A stretch of DNA of 16,306 nt from DASZVN01 sp035547055 (GTDB taxonomy: Bacteria; Pseudomonadota; Alphaproteobacteria; Rhizobiales; Methylopilaceae), in the NCBI GenBank assembly GCA_035547055.1, contig DASZVN010000015.1:1-16306 (forward strand), given 5' to 3'. Both the position numbers and the translations under genes were made by a program. Positions 6,103-13,377 of this stretch are shown here, piece after piece. Each line of letters opens with the position of its first letter. Position 1 is the stretch's first letter. The notes under the pieces were generated by a model. The model saw only the letters and a program-made list of their open reading frames with translations, did not search any database and had not been told where the DNA came from.

Positions 6103-7023
6103 CTAGACCGGCCGCTCGCCGATCACGGTGGTCCGCACCAGGTGGCGGCGTTCGTTCTCGTAGTCGTGGATGCCGCAGTGCTGGGTGTAGCGGTTGTCCC
6201 AGACGATGGTGGTGCCCGGCTTCCAGCGGATGCGGCAATGGTACTGCAGCTTGTAGGAAAGCTGCTGCAGCATTTCCATGAACGGCTTGCTGTCGGCCTC
6301 GCTCCAGCCGACGAAGCGCTTGAAATAGGCCGAGGTGACATAGAGCGCCTTGCGCCCGGTCGTGGGATCGGTGCGCACCGCGGGCTGGGCGGTCTCGAGC
6401 TGGTCGTCGGTGAAATTGTGGCTCTCGCGCAGGCGGAGCTGCTTGTCCGTGTCGAGCTTGGCGTTCTTCGCCCAGAGGTCCCTGGCCGAGTAGAGCACCT
6501 TCAGCTCCGACAGCGTCTCCTTGAGGCCGTCGGAGAGGTGGTCATAGACGAGCTGCATGTTGGCGAACGCGGTGTCGCCGCCGTAGCGCGGCACGTCGAG
6601 CGCGCGCATGACGATGCATTTCGGCGGCGTCGGCATGAACGGGCTGTCGGTGTGGAAGCGCTCGAACGGCACCACCGAGACCGGCTCGTGCGCCTCGCGG
6701 CGAACCTCCTGCATGTCGGGGTGGCCGGGATAGATCGGCGCCTGCGGCAGCTCGGTGAGGTCGCCGAAATAGCGCGAGAACGCCTTGTGCTGCTCGGGCG
6801 TCAGGTGCTGGTCGCGGAACATGATGACGAGGAAATGCTGGAACGCCAGCATCACCTCGGCGCGCGTCTCCGGATCGAGCGGCTTCGACAGGTCGACGCC
6901 GGTGATCTCGGCGCCGCAGGCCCCGGTCAGCGGCTCGACGCCGATGCGGCGGAAGGCCGGCATCGGCCGCCCCGCGACGATGGTGCCCTGGGGCTGGTCG
7001 AGAACTGTGGCGGCAACGCTCAT
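6103..7023 (-). CDS. TauD/TfdA-family 2-oxoglutarate-dependent dioxygenase
   Basis: This 306-residue enzyme belongs to the Fe(II)/2-oxoglutarate dioxygenases that include taurine dioxygenase. It starts at the ATG at 7023 (MSVAATVLDQ), with GGAGG 5 bases upstream. An ATG four codons earlier has no ribosome site. The N-terminal strands carry GACGAEITGVDLSKPL. The iron triad is H124 and D126 (RFHTDSPF) with H282 (WDNRYTQHCGIHDY). R293, in ERRHLVRTTV, is in the position that binds the 2-oxoglutarate carboxylate, and R297 in the position near the substrate. No sulfonate, sulfate-ester or herbicide genes or ABC transporter are adjacent, so the substrate is not indicated. It is convergent with the PilZ operon. 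Taurine, alkylsulfate, 2,4-D-like or amino-acid hydroxylation are all possible. Confidence 0.88.
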   Translation of the reverse strand: MSVAATVLDQPQGTIVAGRPMPAFRRIGVEPLTGACGAEITGVDLSKPLDPETRAEVMLAFQHFLVIMFRDQHLTPEQHKAFSRYFGDLTELPQAPIYPGHPDMQEVRREAHEPVSVVPFERFHTDSPFMPTPPKCIVMRALDVPRYGGDTAFANMQLVYDHLSDGLKETLSELKVLYSARDLWAKNAKLDTDKQLRLRESHNFTDDQLETAQPAVRTDPTTGRKALYVTSAYFKRFVGWSEADSKPFMEMLQQLSYKLQYHCRIRWKPGTTIVWDNRYTQHCGIHDYENERRHLVRTTVIGERPV

Positions 7024-7092
7024 CCGAGCCTCCATCGCTGGTCGCCGGCGATGATGCGACCGGGTTGATGAGCCGTCAACGACAACAACCTC

Positions 7093-7135
7093 ACGCGTAG
7101 GGTGGGTATCGCCTTGCGATGCCCACCCTACGCGT
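7093..7135. repeat. Palindromic intergenic repeat, GTAGGGTGGGCA family, copy 2
   Basis: This is a single 20-bp stem: ACGCGTAGGGTGGG... (7093-7112) pairs with ...CCCACCCTACGCGT (7116-7135) around a CTT loop, with one G-T pair. It shares the GTAGGGTGGGCA arm with the element at 165-226. It lies between the divergent dioxygenase and GNAT-peptidase genes. Confidence 0.85.
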
Positions 7136-7250
7136 AGCTCCGGTGCAGAATCCGCTGTGCCTCTTGAGTTTCTTCGCGGGCGGACCTAAGTCGCGGCGGA
7201 CGATCCCCTTCCGGCGGGAGCAGCCGACGGCCATTCCCGGTCAAGTCCCG

Positions 7251-8378
7251 GTGCGGCGCGACGAGCCGGCGCCGCCGCGCATCCGTGCGGCCGAGAGCGC
7301 CGACCTCGACGCGCTGGAGCGGTTGGAGCACCTCGTGTTCCCGACCGACCGGCTGTCGCGCCGGAGCTTCCGCCGCTTCCTCCAGCGCCCGAGCGACGCG
7401 CTCCTGGTCGCCGAGGAGGACGGCGCCGTGATCGGCTACGCGCTCCTCCTGTTCCGCGAGCGCACGGCACTGGCCCGGCTCTACTCGGTCGCCGTCGATC
7501 CCAAGGCGGGGCGCCGCGGCATCGGCCGCCTCCTGCTCGACGCCGCCGAGGCCGCCGCGGTCGAGCGCGGCTGCGTCTTCATCCGGCTGGAGGTGCGGGC
7601 CGACAATGCGCCGGCGCTCGCGCTCTATGCCGGCGCCGGCTATCGCCAGTTCGGCCGCTATGTCGGCTACTACCAGGACCAGATGGACGCGCTGCGCTTC
7701 GAGAAGCGCCTGGTCGCGCAGGTCCGCCCGCCGGTCAATCCGCCGCCCTACTTCGAACAAACACTCGACTTTACTTGCGGCCCGGCCTGCCTGGTCATGA
7801 TTCTCGGCTGGGCCGACCCGCGGATCCGGCTCGACCGCACTCTCGAGCTGAAACTGTGGCGCGAGGCCACGACCATCTTCATGACCTCGGGGCTGGGTGG
7901 ATGCGAGCCGTTCGGGCTGGCGGTGACGCTGGCCCGGCGCGGCTTGAAGCCGGAGCTCTATCTCAGCCACCCCGGGCCGTATTTCCTCGACGGCGTCCGC
8001 TCCGACGAGAAGCGCACGGTGATGCGCCTGACCCAGCAGGAGTTTCGCGGCGAGGCGGCGACGCTCGGCATCCCGGTCCGGGGCTCCGCGCTCGGCGCGG
8101 CCGAGCTGTCGCGCCGCTTCGACGAGGGCGCGGTCGCGATCGTCCTGGTCTCGGGCTACCGCATGTTCCGCAAGAAGGCGCCGCACTGGGTGCTGGCCCA
8201 TGGCCATGACGGGCGCCACATCTTCATCCACGACCCCTGGGTCGAGGACGAGGACTTCGAGACCCCGGCCGCCGCCACCAACCTGCCGATCCCGGTCGCC
8301 GAGTTCGAGCGGATGGCGCGCTACGGGCGCGACCAGCTCCGCGCCACCATCCTCATCCGCAAAGGAAGCTTCACATGA
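7251..8378 (+). CDS. GNAT acetyltransferase fused to C39-like cysteine peptidase
   Basis: This two-domain protein is about 375 residues from the GTG at 7251. Residues about 10-150 form a GNAT acetyltransferase (IRAAESADLDALERLE; acetyl-CoA loop in AGRRGIGRLLLDAA; DNAPALALYAGAGY, the usual GNAT end). Residues about 160-370 form a papain-like C39-type peptidase of the DUF3335 kind: TLDFTCGPACLVMIL supplies the likely nucleophile C176, and APHWVLAHGHDG with IFIHDPWV supplies H312 and D328. All three triad residues are visible. The start is uncertain. The ATG at 7119 lies in the repeat hairpin and adds 44 residues unlike GNAT, and no good ribosome site precedes 7251. It overlaps the ATP-grasp gene by ATGA. 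It probably trims and acetylates a peptide or protein with that ligase. The substrate is unknown. Confidence 0.85.
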   Translation: MRRDEPAPPRIRAAESADLDALERLEHLVFPTDRLSRRSFRRFLQRPSDALLVAEEDGAVIGYALLLFRERTALARLYSVAVDPKAGRRGIGRLLLDAAEAAAVERGCVFIRLEVRADNAPALALYAGAGYRQFGRYVGYYQDQMDALRFEKRLVAQVRPPVNPPPYFEQTLDFTCGPACLVMILGWADPRIRLDRTLELKLWREATTIFMTSGLGGCEPFGLAVTLARRGLKPELYLSHPGPYFLDGVRSDEKRTVMRLTQQEFRGEAATLGIPVRGSALGAAELSRRFDEGAVAIVLVSGYRMFRKKAPHWVLAHGHDGRHIFIHDPWVEDEDFETPAAATNLPIPVAEFERMARYGRDQLRATILIRKGSFT

Positions 8379-9832
8379 CCGGCTGGGTCGTGCTGGTCGA
8401 TCAACTCAAGGACTTCCCCAACGCCGAGACGCCGCACAAGGTCATCACCACCCGTGACTACCTTGCCCGGCCGCGGCTGTTCGAAAGCCAGCGCCCGAAG
8501 GTCATCAACCTCTCGCGCTCCTACAACTACCAGAGCCGCGGCTACTACGCCTCGCTCCTCGCCGAGGCCCGCGGCCACCGCGTCATCCCGACGGTGGAGA
8601 CCATGCTGGAGCTCAGCCAGCGCTCGCTCTACGAGCCGGCGCTGCCCGAGCTGGACGACGCGCTCAACAAATGCCTGCGGCGCGCGGCCCTGCAGCCGCA
8701 GGAGCCGCTGCGCCTCCTGGTCTGCTTCGGCATGACCGCCGACCCTGCGCTCGAAGCGTTCGGGCGGCTCTTGTTCGACTGGTTCCGCTGCCCTGCGCTC
8801 GAGGTTGTCACCGAGCCCGGATCCTGGACCACGATCGACCGCATCCGCGCCCGCCCGCCGACCCGGCTGGAGGGAGCCGACGCCGCCTTCTTCCGCTCGG
8901 CGCTCGACGAGCACACGAGGCGCGAATGGCGCTCGCCCCGGGCGCGCTCGGTCGCGAAATACGGCCTCGCGGTGCTCTCCGACCCGAAGGAGGCGCTGCC
9001 GCCGAGCTCGCAGAACACCATCCGCCATCTCGCCCGCATCGCCGAGCGGCTGTCGGTCGACGTCGAGCCCATCACCCGGCGCCAGCTTCACCAGCTCGCC
9101 GAGTTCGACGCCCTGTTCATCCGCGAGACCACCTCGATCGACAACCACACCTACCGCTTCGCCCGCCGTGCGGTGCACGAGGGCATGCCGGTGATCGACG
9201 ACCCGGTGTCGATGATCCGCTGCACCAACAAGGTCTACCTGATGGAGCTGATGGCGACCAACAAGGTCGCGATGCCGCCCTCGGTGATGCTGGGCGAAGA
9301 GGACGACCTCGTGCGTGCCGCCGACACGCTCGGCTTCCCGCTGGTGGTGAAGATCCCGGACGGCTCGTTCTCGCGCGGCGTCCACAAGGTCGAGACCATG
9401 GCGGCGTTCAAGGAGGTCTACGACCGCCTGTTCGAGGAGACCGACCTCGTGCTGGCGCAGAAATTCATGCCGACCGCCTATGACTGGCGGGTCGGCGTGC
9501 TCGGCGGCGAGCCGCTGTTCGCCTGCCAATACATGATGGCGCGCGGCCACTGGCAGATCATCAAGCACGGGCCGGACGGCAAGTTCAACGAGGGCCGCTT
9601 CAAGACCTTCGCGCTGGAGCAGGCGCCGCGGGAGGTGATCGACCTCGCCGTCCGCGCCGCCGGGCCGATCGGGCAGGGGCTCTACGGCGTCGACATCAAG
9701 GAGACGCCGGACGGCCCGGTGGTCATGGAGGTCAACGACAATCCCAATCTCGAGCACGGCATCGAGGACGCCGTCCTGAAGGACGAGCTCTGGACGCGGC
9801 TCCTGAAATGGTTCGTCGTCCGGATGGAGTAG
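8375..9832 (+). CDS. RimK-like ATP-grasp ligase with RLAN-type N-terminal domain
   Basis: This 485-residue protein has two parts. Residues about 1-190 match the RLAN domain that precedes certain RimK-like ligases: INLSRSYNYQSRGYYASLLA, then EARGHRVIPTVETMLEL. Residues about 270-480 are the ATP-grasp fold. K326 in FPLVVKIPDGSFSRGV lies in the strand and Gly-rich loop that bind ATP. The metal ligands are in GVDIKE (D440) and VMEVNDNPNLEHGIED (E452, N454). RimK relatives form amide bonds between a carboxylate, activated as acyl phosphate, and an amine such as an amino acid. Its start overlaps the stop of the GNAT-peptidase gene by four bases, so the two are co-translated. It is longer than E. 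coli RimK (about 300 residues) because of the extra domain. The substrate is unknown; simple ribosomal protein S6 glutamylation is unlikely given the partner. Confidence 0.88.
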   Translation: MTGWVVLVDQLKDFPNAETPHKVITTRDYLARPRLFESQRPKVINLSRSYNYQSRGYYASLLAEARGHRVIPTVETMLELSQRSLYEPALPELDDALNKCLRRAALQPQEPLRLLVCFGMTADPALEAFGRLLFDWFRCPALEVVTEPGSWTTIDRIRARPPTRLEGADAAFFRSALDEHTRREWRSPRARSVAKYGLAVLSDPKEALPPSSQNTIRHLARIAERLSVDVEPITRRQLHQLAEFDALFIRETTSIDNHTYRFARRAVHEGMPVIDDPVSMIRCTNKVYLMELMATNKVAMPPSVMLGEEDDLVRAADTLGFPLVVKIPDGSFSRGVHKVETMAAFKEVYDRLFEETDLVLAQKFMPTAYDWRVGVLGGEPLFACQYMMARGHWQIIKHGPDGKFNEGRFKTFALEQAPREVIDLAVRAAGPIGQGLYGVDIKETPDGPVVMEVNDNPNLEHGIEDAVLKDELWTRLLKWFVVRME

Positions 9833-9843
9833 GGCGCAACGCC

Positions 9844-9929
9844 GTCATGTCCGGACTTGGTCCGGGCATCCACGCCTTCGCGGTGCCTTCCCAAAAGTCA
9901 TGGGTGGCCGGGACAAGCCCGGTCATGAC
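9844..9929. repeat. Composite palindromic repeat, copy B
   Basis: Arm 1 (9844-9874, 31 nt) begins GTCATGTCCGGACTTGGTCC and ends GGGCATCCACG; arm 2 (9899-9929, 31 nt) is its near reverse complement, ending CCCGGTCATGAC. CCGGAC (9851-9856) and GTCCGG (9860-9865) form an inner hairpin. A third, internally deleted arm appears at 9974-9996 (CGTGGGACAGG...CCACGAC). The element fills the gap between two convergent genes and could act in 3' end formation for both. Confidence 0.85.
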
Positions 9930-10015
9930 GATCCGGGGTTGCTCTCCGACCTGATCTTGCTCAACCGGACAGCCGTGGGACAGGCCCGGCCACGACGGGC
10001 GCCGGGGATTCCGGC

Positions 10016-11095
10016 TCACCCCTTTCCGCGCTCTTCCAGAAACGCCAGCACCATCGCCTCGTCGGCGTGGAGGCCGCGGCGGCGGCGCTTCTTCGCGGCG
10101 CGGTCCAGCGCCTCGGGCAGCGTGCCGGCGAGCCACGCCTCGATCACGACGGGGTGGACGTAGCAGCGCCGCGCGATCGCGCGGGTGTTGACCAGCCGGG
10201 CCGCGACCTCGTCGAGGGCGGCGTTGAGCTTGCGCCTGGCCTGGCCCTGGCTCTCGAACGGCGCCCGCGCCCGGAGCGACAGCGCCGCCTGGACGGTCCC
10301 GGCCCAGGTGCGGAAATGCTTGGCGGTGAAGCCGGCGCCGAGCAGGCCGTGGATATAGCCGTTCACGTCCTGCGAGCCGATCGGATGGTGGCCGCCGTCC
10401 TCGCCGACATACTGGAACAGGTGCTGGCCCGGGATGTCCTGGCAGGCGCGGACGATCCGGGCGATGCGGCGGTCGGCGAGCTTGAGCTGCCATTGCTTGC
10501 CGCTCTTGCCCTTGAAGGAGAAGCGCAGCGCGCTGGCGCCGACCGCGACGTGGCGGTTCTGCAGGGTGGTGAGGCCGTAGCTGCCGTTGGCACGGCGGTA
10601 TTCGTCGTTGCCGACCCGGATCAGCGTCTCGTCGAGCAGGCGCACCACCGCGGCCACCACCTTCTCGCGGGGCAGGCCGCGGCGGCTGAGGTCGGCGTCG
10701 ATCCTGCGCCGGATCGCCGGGAGCGCCTTCGCGAACTCGATCAGCCGGTCGAACTTGGCTTCGTCGCGAACCTCTATCCAGTCCGGGTGGTAGCGGTACT
10801 GCTTGCGGCCGCGGTCGTCGCGGCCGGTGGCCTGCATGTGGCCGCGCGGCGAGGGACAGATCCACACCTCCCGCCAGGCCGGCGGGATGGCGAGGCCCCG
10901 CACCCGCACGAGCTTGCGCTCGTCGCGGATCATGTCGCCGCCCCGGTCGAAATAGGCGAAGCCGCCGCGGAGTTTCCGCCGCGACCAGCCCGGCTCGGCG
11001 TCGCTCGCGTAGATCAGCCCGGCGCTTTCGGCGGCGGCTTCCGGGTCGAGATCGACGCAGGCGTCGCCCTGGACATCGAGCACGGCACTGGCCAT
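10016..11095 (-). CDS. DNA topoisomerase IB (bacterial/poxvirus type)
   Basis: This 359-residue protein belongs to the type IB topoisomerases found in some bacteria and in poxviruses, which relax supercoils through a 3'-phosphotyrosyl link. Signatures run in order: KLRGGFAYFDRGGDMIRD; LAIPPAWREVWICPSPRGHM; QATGRDDRGRKQYRYHPDW; RFSFKGKSGKQ, the hairpin with the catalytic lysine; KHFRTWAGT with the catalytic R262; then LVNTRAIARRCYVHPVVIEA, with N303 where poxviral enzymes have His and the nucleophile Y312. Asn at that place is common in bacterial members. The ATG at 11095 has GGAGG about 9 bases upstream, and the open frame before it has no family similarity. It is divergent from the allantoinase gene. 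It is an accessory enzyme, not the essential topoisomerase I. Confidence 0.95.
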   Translation of the reverse strand: MASAVLDVQGDACVDLDPEAAAESAGLIYASDAEPGWSRRKLRGGFAYFDRGGDMIRDERKLVRVRGLAIPPAWREVWICPSPRGHMQATGRDDRGRKQYRYHPDWIEVRDEAKFDRLIEFAKALPAIRRRIDADLSRRGLPREKVVAAVVRLLDETLIRVGNDEYRRANGSYGLTTLQNRHVAVGASALRFSFKGKSGKQWQLKLADRRIARIVRACQDIPGQHLFQYVGEDGGHHPIGSQDVNGYIHGLLGAGFTAKHFRTWAGTVQAALSLRARAPFESQGQARRKLNAALDEVAARLVNTRAIARRCYVHPVVIEAWLAGTLPEALDRAAKKRRRRGLHADEAMVLAFLEERGKG

Positions 11096-11262
11096 GGCGG
11101 GGAACCTCCAGCCCCGACACAACGCGCCCTCGGCGGCGCAGGTTGCGGGCGGCGTTCCCGTTTCGTGCCGACCCTGCAACCGCGCCCCGCCATCGTTCAC
11201 GCGCCCTGCGTGCGATGGTTGCATCTCGACGGCGGCCGGCCGGCGATGCCATCCTCCGCGCC

Positions 11263-12192
11263 ATGAGTCCGCCCTATCCTCGCGATCTTCGCGGCTACGG
11301 CCGCGAGCCGCCCGACCCGCGCTGGCCCGGCGGCGCGCGCATCGCCGTGCAGTTCGTGGTGAATTTCGAGGAGGGCGGCGAGAACAACATCCTCCACGGC
11401 GACCCCGCCTCCGAGGCGTTCCTGACCGACGTGCTCGGCGCCCAGCCCTGGCCGGGGCAACGCCACGCCAATGTCGAATCGATGTTCGAGTACGGCGCCC
11501 GCGCCGGCTTCTGGCGGCTGTGGCGGCTGTTCGGCGAGCGCGGTCTCAAGGCGACGGTGTTCGGCGTCGCGACGGCGCTGAAGCGCAACCCCGAGATCGT
11601 CGCCGCGATGCAGGAGGCGGGCTGGGAGATCGCGAGCCACGGCCTCAAATGGATCGAGCACAAGGACATGAGCCCGGCCGAGGAGCGCGCCCAGATCGCC
11701 GAGGCGGCGCGGCTCCATGCCGAGGCGACCGGCAGCCCGCCGCGTGGCTGGTACACCGGGCGGAGCTCGATCGACACCATCCGGCTGTCGTTTGAAACCG
11801 ACGGCGTGCTCTATTCGGCCGACTGCTATTCGGACGATCTGCCCTATTGGGTGAAGACCCCGAAGGGCCCTCGGGTGATGGTGCCCTACACACTCGACGC
11901 CAACGACATGCGCTTCATCAACCCGCAGGGTTTTTCGAACGGCGAGGCGTTCTTCGTCTATCTCCGCGACAGCTTCGACATGCTCTATGCCGAGGGCCAT
12001 CGGGCGCCGAAGATGATGTCGGTCGGCCTGCACTGCCGCCTCGCCGGCCGGCCGGGGAGGGCGGCCGGCCTCGTGCGCTTCCTCGACCACGTCGCCCGCC
12101 ACGACCGCGTCTGGGTCGCGACGCGCCTCGAGATCGCCGAGCACTGGCAGCGCCATCACATGGCGCTCGCCGAGACGGCGCGGGAGGTGTGA
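11263..12192 (+). CDS. puuE: Allantoinase, PuuE (polysaccharide-deacetylase) type
   Basis: This 309-residue protein is the NodB/polysaccharide-deacetylase-type allantoinase, unrelated to the AllB amidohydrolase. It hydrolyses allantoin to allantoate. The usual length is about 308 residues. The family N-terminus MSPPYPRDLRGYGREPPDPR is followed by WPGGARIAVQFVVNFEEGGE. Other blocks are ESMFEYGARAGFWRLWRLF, GWEIASHGLKWIEHKDM (H126 and H133), and GWYTGRSSIDT. The canonical NodB aspartate pair is replaced by NFEEG, as expected for this subfamily, so the metal site differs from true deacetylases. No clear ribosome site precedes the ATG at 11263; the start is chosen by family match. It is followed by the decarboxylase/hydrolase gene and xdhAB on the same strand, which supports the urate-pathway role. 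Confidence 0.93.
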   Translation: MSPPYPRDLRGYGREPPDPRWPGGARIAVQFVVNFEEGGENNILHGDPASEAFLTDVLGAQPWPGQRHANVESMFEYGARAGFWRLWRLFGERGLKATVFGVATALKRNPEIVAAMQEAGWEIASHGLKWIEHKDMSPAEERAQIAEAARLHAEATGSPPRGWYTGRSSIDTIRLSFETDGVLYSADCYSDDLPYWVKTPKGPRVMVPYTLDANDMRFINPQGFSNGEAFFVYLRDSFDMLYAEGHRAPKMMSVGLHCRLAGRPGRAAGLVRFLDHVARHDRVWVATRLEIAEHWQRHHMALAETAREV

Positions 12193-12218
12193 TGCACGCC
12201 GTGTGGCATCCGCACTCC

Positions 12219-12309
12219 GTCATGCCCGGCCGTGGGCCGGGCATCCACGAGTTTGGCGCCGCCGCCACGGAAGAACGTCGTGGATGGCCGGGACCAGCCC
12301 GGCCATGAC
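12219..12309. repeat. Composite palindromic repeat, copy C
   Basis: Arm 1 (12219-12249, 31 nt) begins GTCATGCCCGGCCGTGGGCC and ends GGGCATCCACG; arm 2 (12279-12309, 31 nt) begins CGTGGATGGCCGGG and ends CCCGGCCATGAC. The spacer is 29 nt. The ends CCGTCATG (12217-12224) and CATGACGG (12304-12311) are perfect complements. The right end contains the ATG at 12305 used by the next gene. Confidence 0.9.
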
Positions 12310-13195
12310 GGGCTCCCTCACGCTGGATACCCTGAACGCCATGTCCGCGGCGGATTTCGCCGCGGCGCTCGCGGGCATCTACGAACATTCGTCCTGGATC
12401 GCGGAAGGCGCGGCGGCGCGGCGGCCGTTCGCGACGCTGGCGGCGCTGCATGAAGCGATGCAGGCGGTGGTGCGCGAGGCCGGGCCGGAGCGGCAGCGGG
12501 CGCTGGTCGCGGCGCATCCCGACCTCGCCGGCAAGGCGGCGCGGGCGGGCACGCTGACCGCGGCTTCGACCGCCGAGCAGCAGGGCGCCGGGCTCGACCA
12601 GCTCCGCGAGGAGGAGTTCGCCGCCTTCCATCGCCTCAACGACGCCTATCGGACGAAATTCGGCCTCCCCTTCGTCGCCTGCGTCGGCCGCCTGACCAAG
12701 GCGAGCATCCTCCGCGAGATGGAGCGGCGGCTCGATCACGCCGCCGCAGCCGAGACCGCGACGGCGCTCGCCGAGATCGGCCGGATCGCGGCGCTTCGGC
12801 TGGACAAGGCGGTTTCCGCTCCCGACCGCCTGCCGGTCGCCGGGCGCCTCTCGACCCACGTGCTCGACACCCATCTCGGCAAGCCCGCCGCGGGGGTGGC
12901 GGTCGAGCTCGTCGAGCTCGATGCGGCCGGCCCGTTCCGCACCGTCGCCCGCGCCGCCACCAACGCGGACGGCCGCACCGACCAGCCTTTGATCGCCGGC
13001 CGGCCGGTGCCGATCGGTCGCTACGAGCTGCGCTTCGCCGCCGGCGCCTATTTCGCCGGGCGCGGCCTCGCGCTGCCCGATCCCCCCTTCCTCGACCTGG
13101 TGCCGGTGCGCTTCGCCGTCGCCGAGGCCGAGGGGCACTATCACGTGCCGCTGCTCGTCACGCCCTGGAGCTACTCGACCTATCGGGGAAGCTGA
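12305..13195 (+). CDS. Fused OHCU decarboxylase / 5-hydroxyisourate hydrolase
   Basis: This 296-residue bifunctional protein carries the two steps after urate oxidation. Residues about 1-165 are the 2-oxo-4-hydroxy-4-carboxy-5-ureidoimidazoline decarboxylase (UraD): TLDTLNAMSAADFAAAL, FEHS-like YEHSSW, the catalytic H71 in AAHPDLAGKAA, and FAAFHRLNDAYRTKFGLPF. Residues about 180-296 are the transthyretin-like 5-hydroxyisourate hydrolase (UraH/PucM): LSTHVLDTHLGKPAAG (H185), NADGRTD (R224), HYHVPLL (H280) and the C-terminal YRGS tetrapeptide. All key residues are present. The domain order matches the fused plant allantoin synthase. The ATG at 12305 lies in the repeat's right arm and gives MTGSLTLDTLNA. 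The ATG at 12341 would cut into the conserved TLDTLNAMS segment. Neither has a strong ribosome site. Confidence 0.93.
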   Translation: MTGSLTLDTLNAMSAADFAAALAGIYEHSSWIAEGAAARRPFATLAALHEAMQAVVREAGPERQRALVAAHPDLAGKAARAGTLTAASTAEQQGAGLDQLREEEFAAFHRLNDAYRTKFGLPFVACVGRLTKASILREMERRLDHAAAAETATALAEIGRIAALRLDKAVSAPDRLPVAGRLSTHVLDTHLGKPAAGVAVELVELDAAGPFRTVARAATNADGRTDQPLIAGRPVPIGRYELRFAAGAYFAGRGLALPDPPFLDLVPVRFAVAEAEGHYHVPLLVTPWSYSTYRGS

Positions 13196-13220
13196 CGGGC
13201 GGGGCCGCGGTGCCCCGCCC

Positions 13221-13310
13221 ATCATGCCCGGACCTGGTCCGGGCATCCACGAGTTTGCAACGCCGTGACCGGAGGAAGCCGTGGATGGCCGGGACAAGCC
13301 CGGCCATGTC
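13221..13310. repeat. Composite palindromic repeat, copy D
   Basis: Arm 1 (13221-13251, 31 nt) begins ATCATGCCCGGACCTGGTCC and ends GGGCATCCACG; arm 2 (13280-13310, 31 nt) begins CGTGGATGGCCGGGACAAGC and ends CCCGGCCATGTC. The spacer is 28 nt. It lies between the decarboxylase/hydrolase gene and xdhA, inside what is probably one transcription unit, so its RNA form may set the relative amounts of upstream and downstream message. Confidence 0.9.
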
Positions 13311-13377
13311 GGAGAGGCCTCATCCCGTTTGCAAAACCAGGAATCTCCGCGGATGATGCGCGGCGAGGTAAAGGCGA

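Noticed and set aside
7119..7250. ATG at 7119 as the start of the GNAT-peptidase gene
   Set aside because: The codon lies inside the right arm of the 20-bp repeat hairpin, has no ribosome site, and adds 44 residues without GNAT similarity. The GTG at 7251 is preferred, though without proof.
8321..9757. Long open frame antisense to the ATP-grasp gene
   Set aside because: The composition is His/Arg/Glu/Val-rich with no motif, typical of a mirror frame in GC-rich coding DNA. The sense strand carries clear ATP-grasp motifs.
11101..11158. GTTCC/GGAAC motifs in the topoisomerase-allantoinase gap as stress promoters
   Set aside because: No partner CGTT or AACG at the right spacing on either strand.
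9732..11264. Long minus-strand frame overlapping the topoisomerase
   Set aside because: It is Arg/Pro/Gly-rich without motifs and lies one frame off the true topoisomerase IB reading frame.
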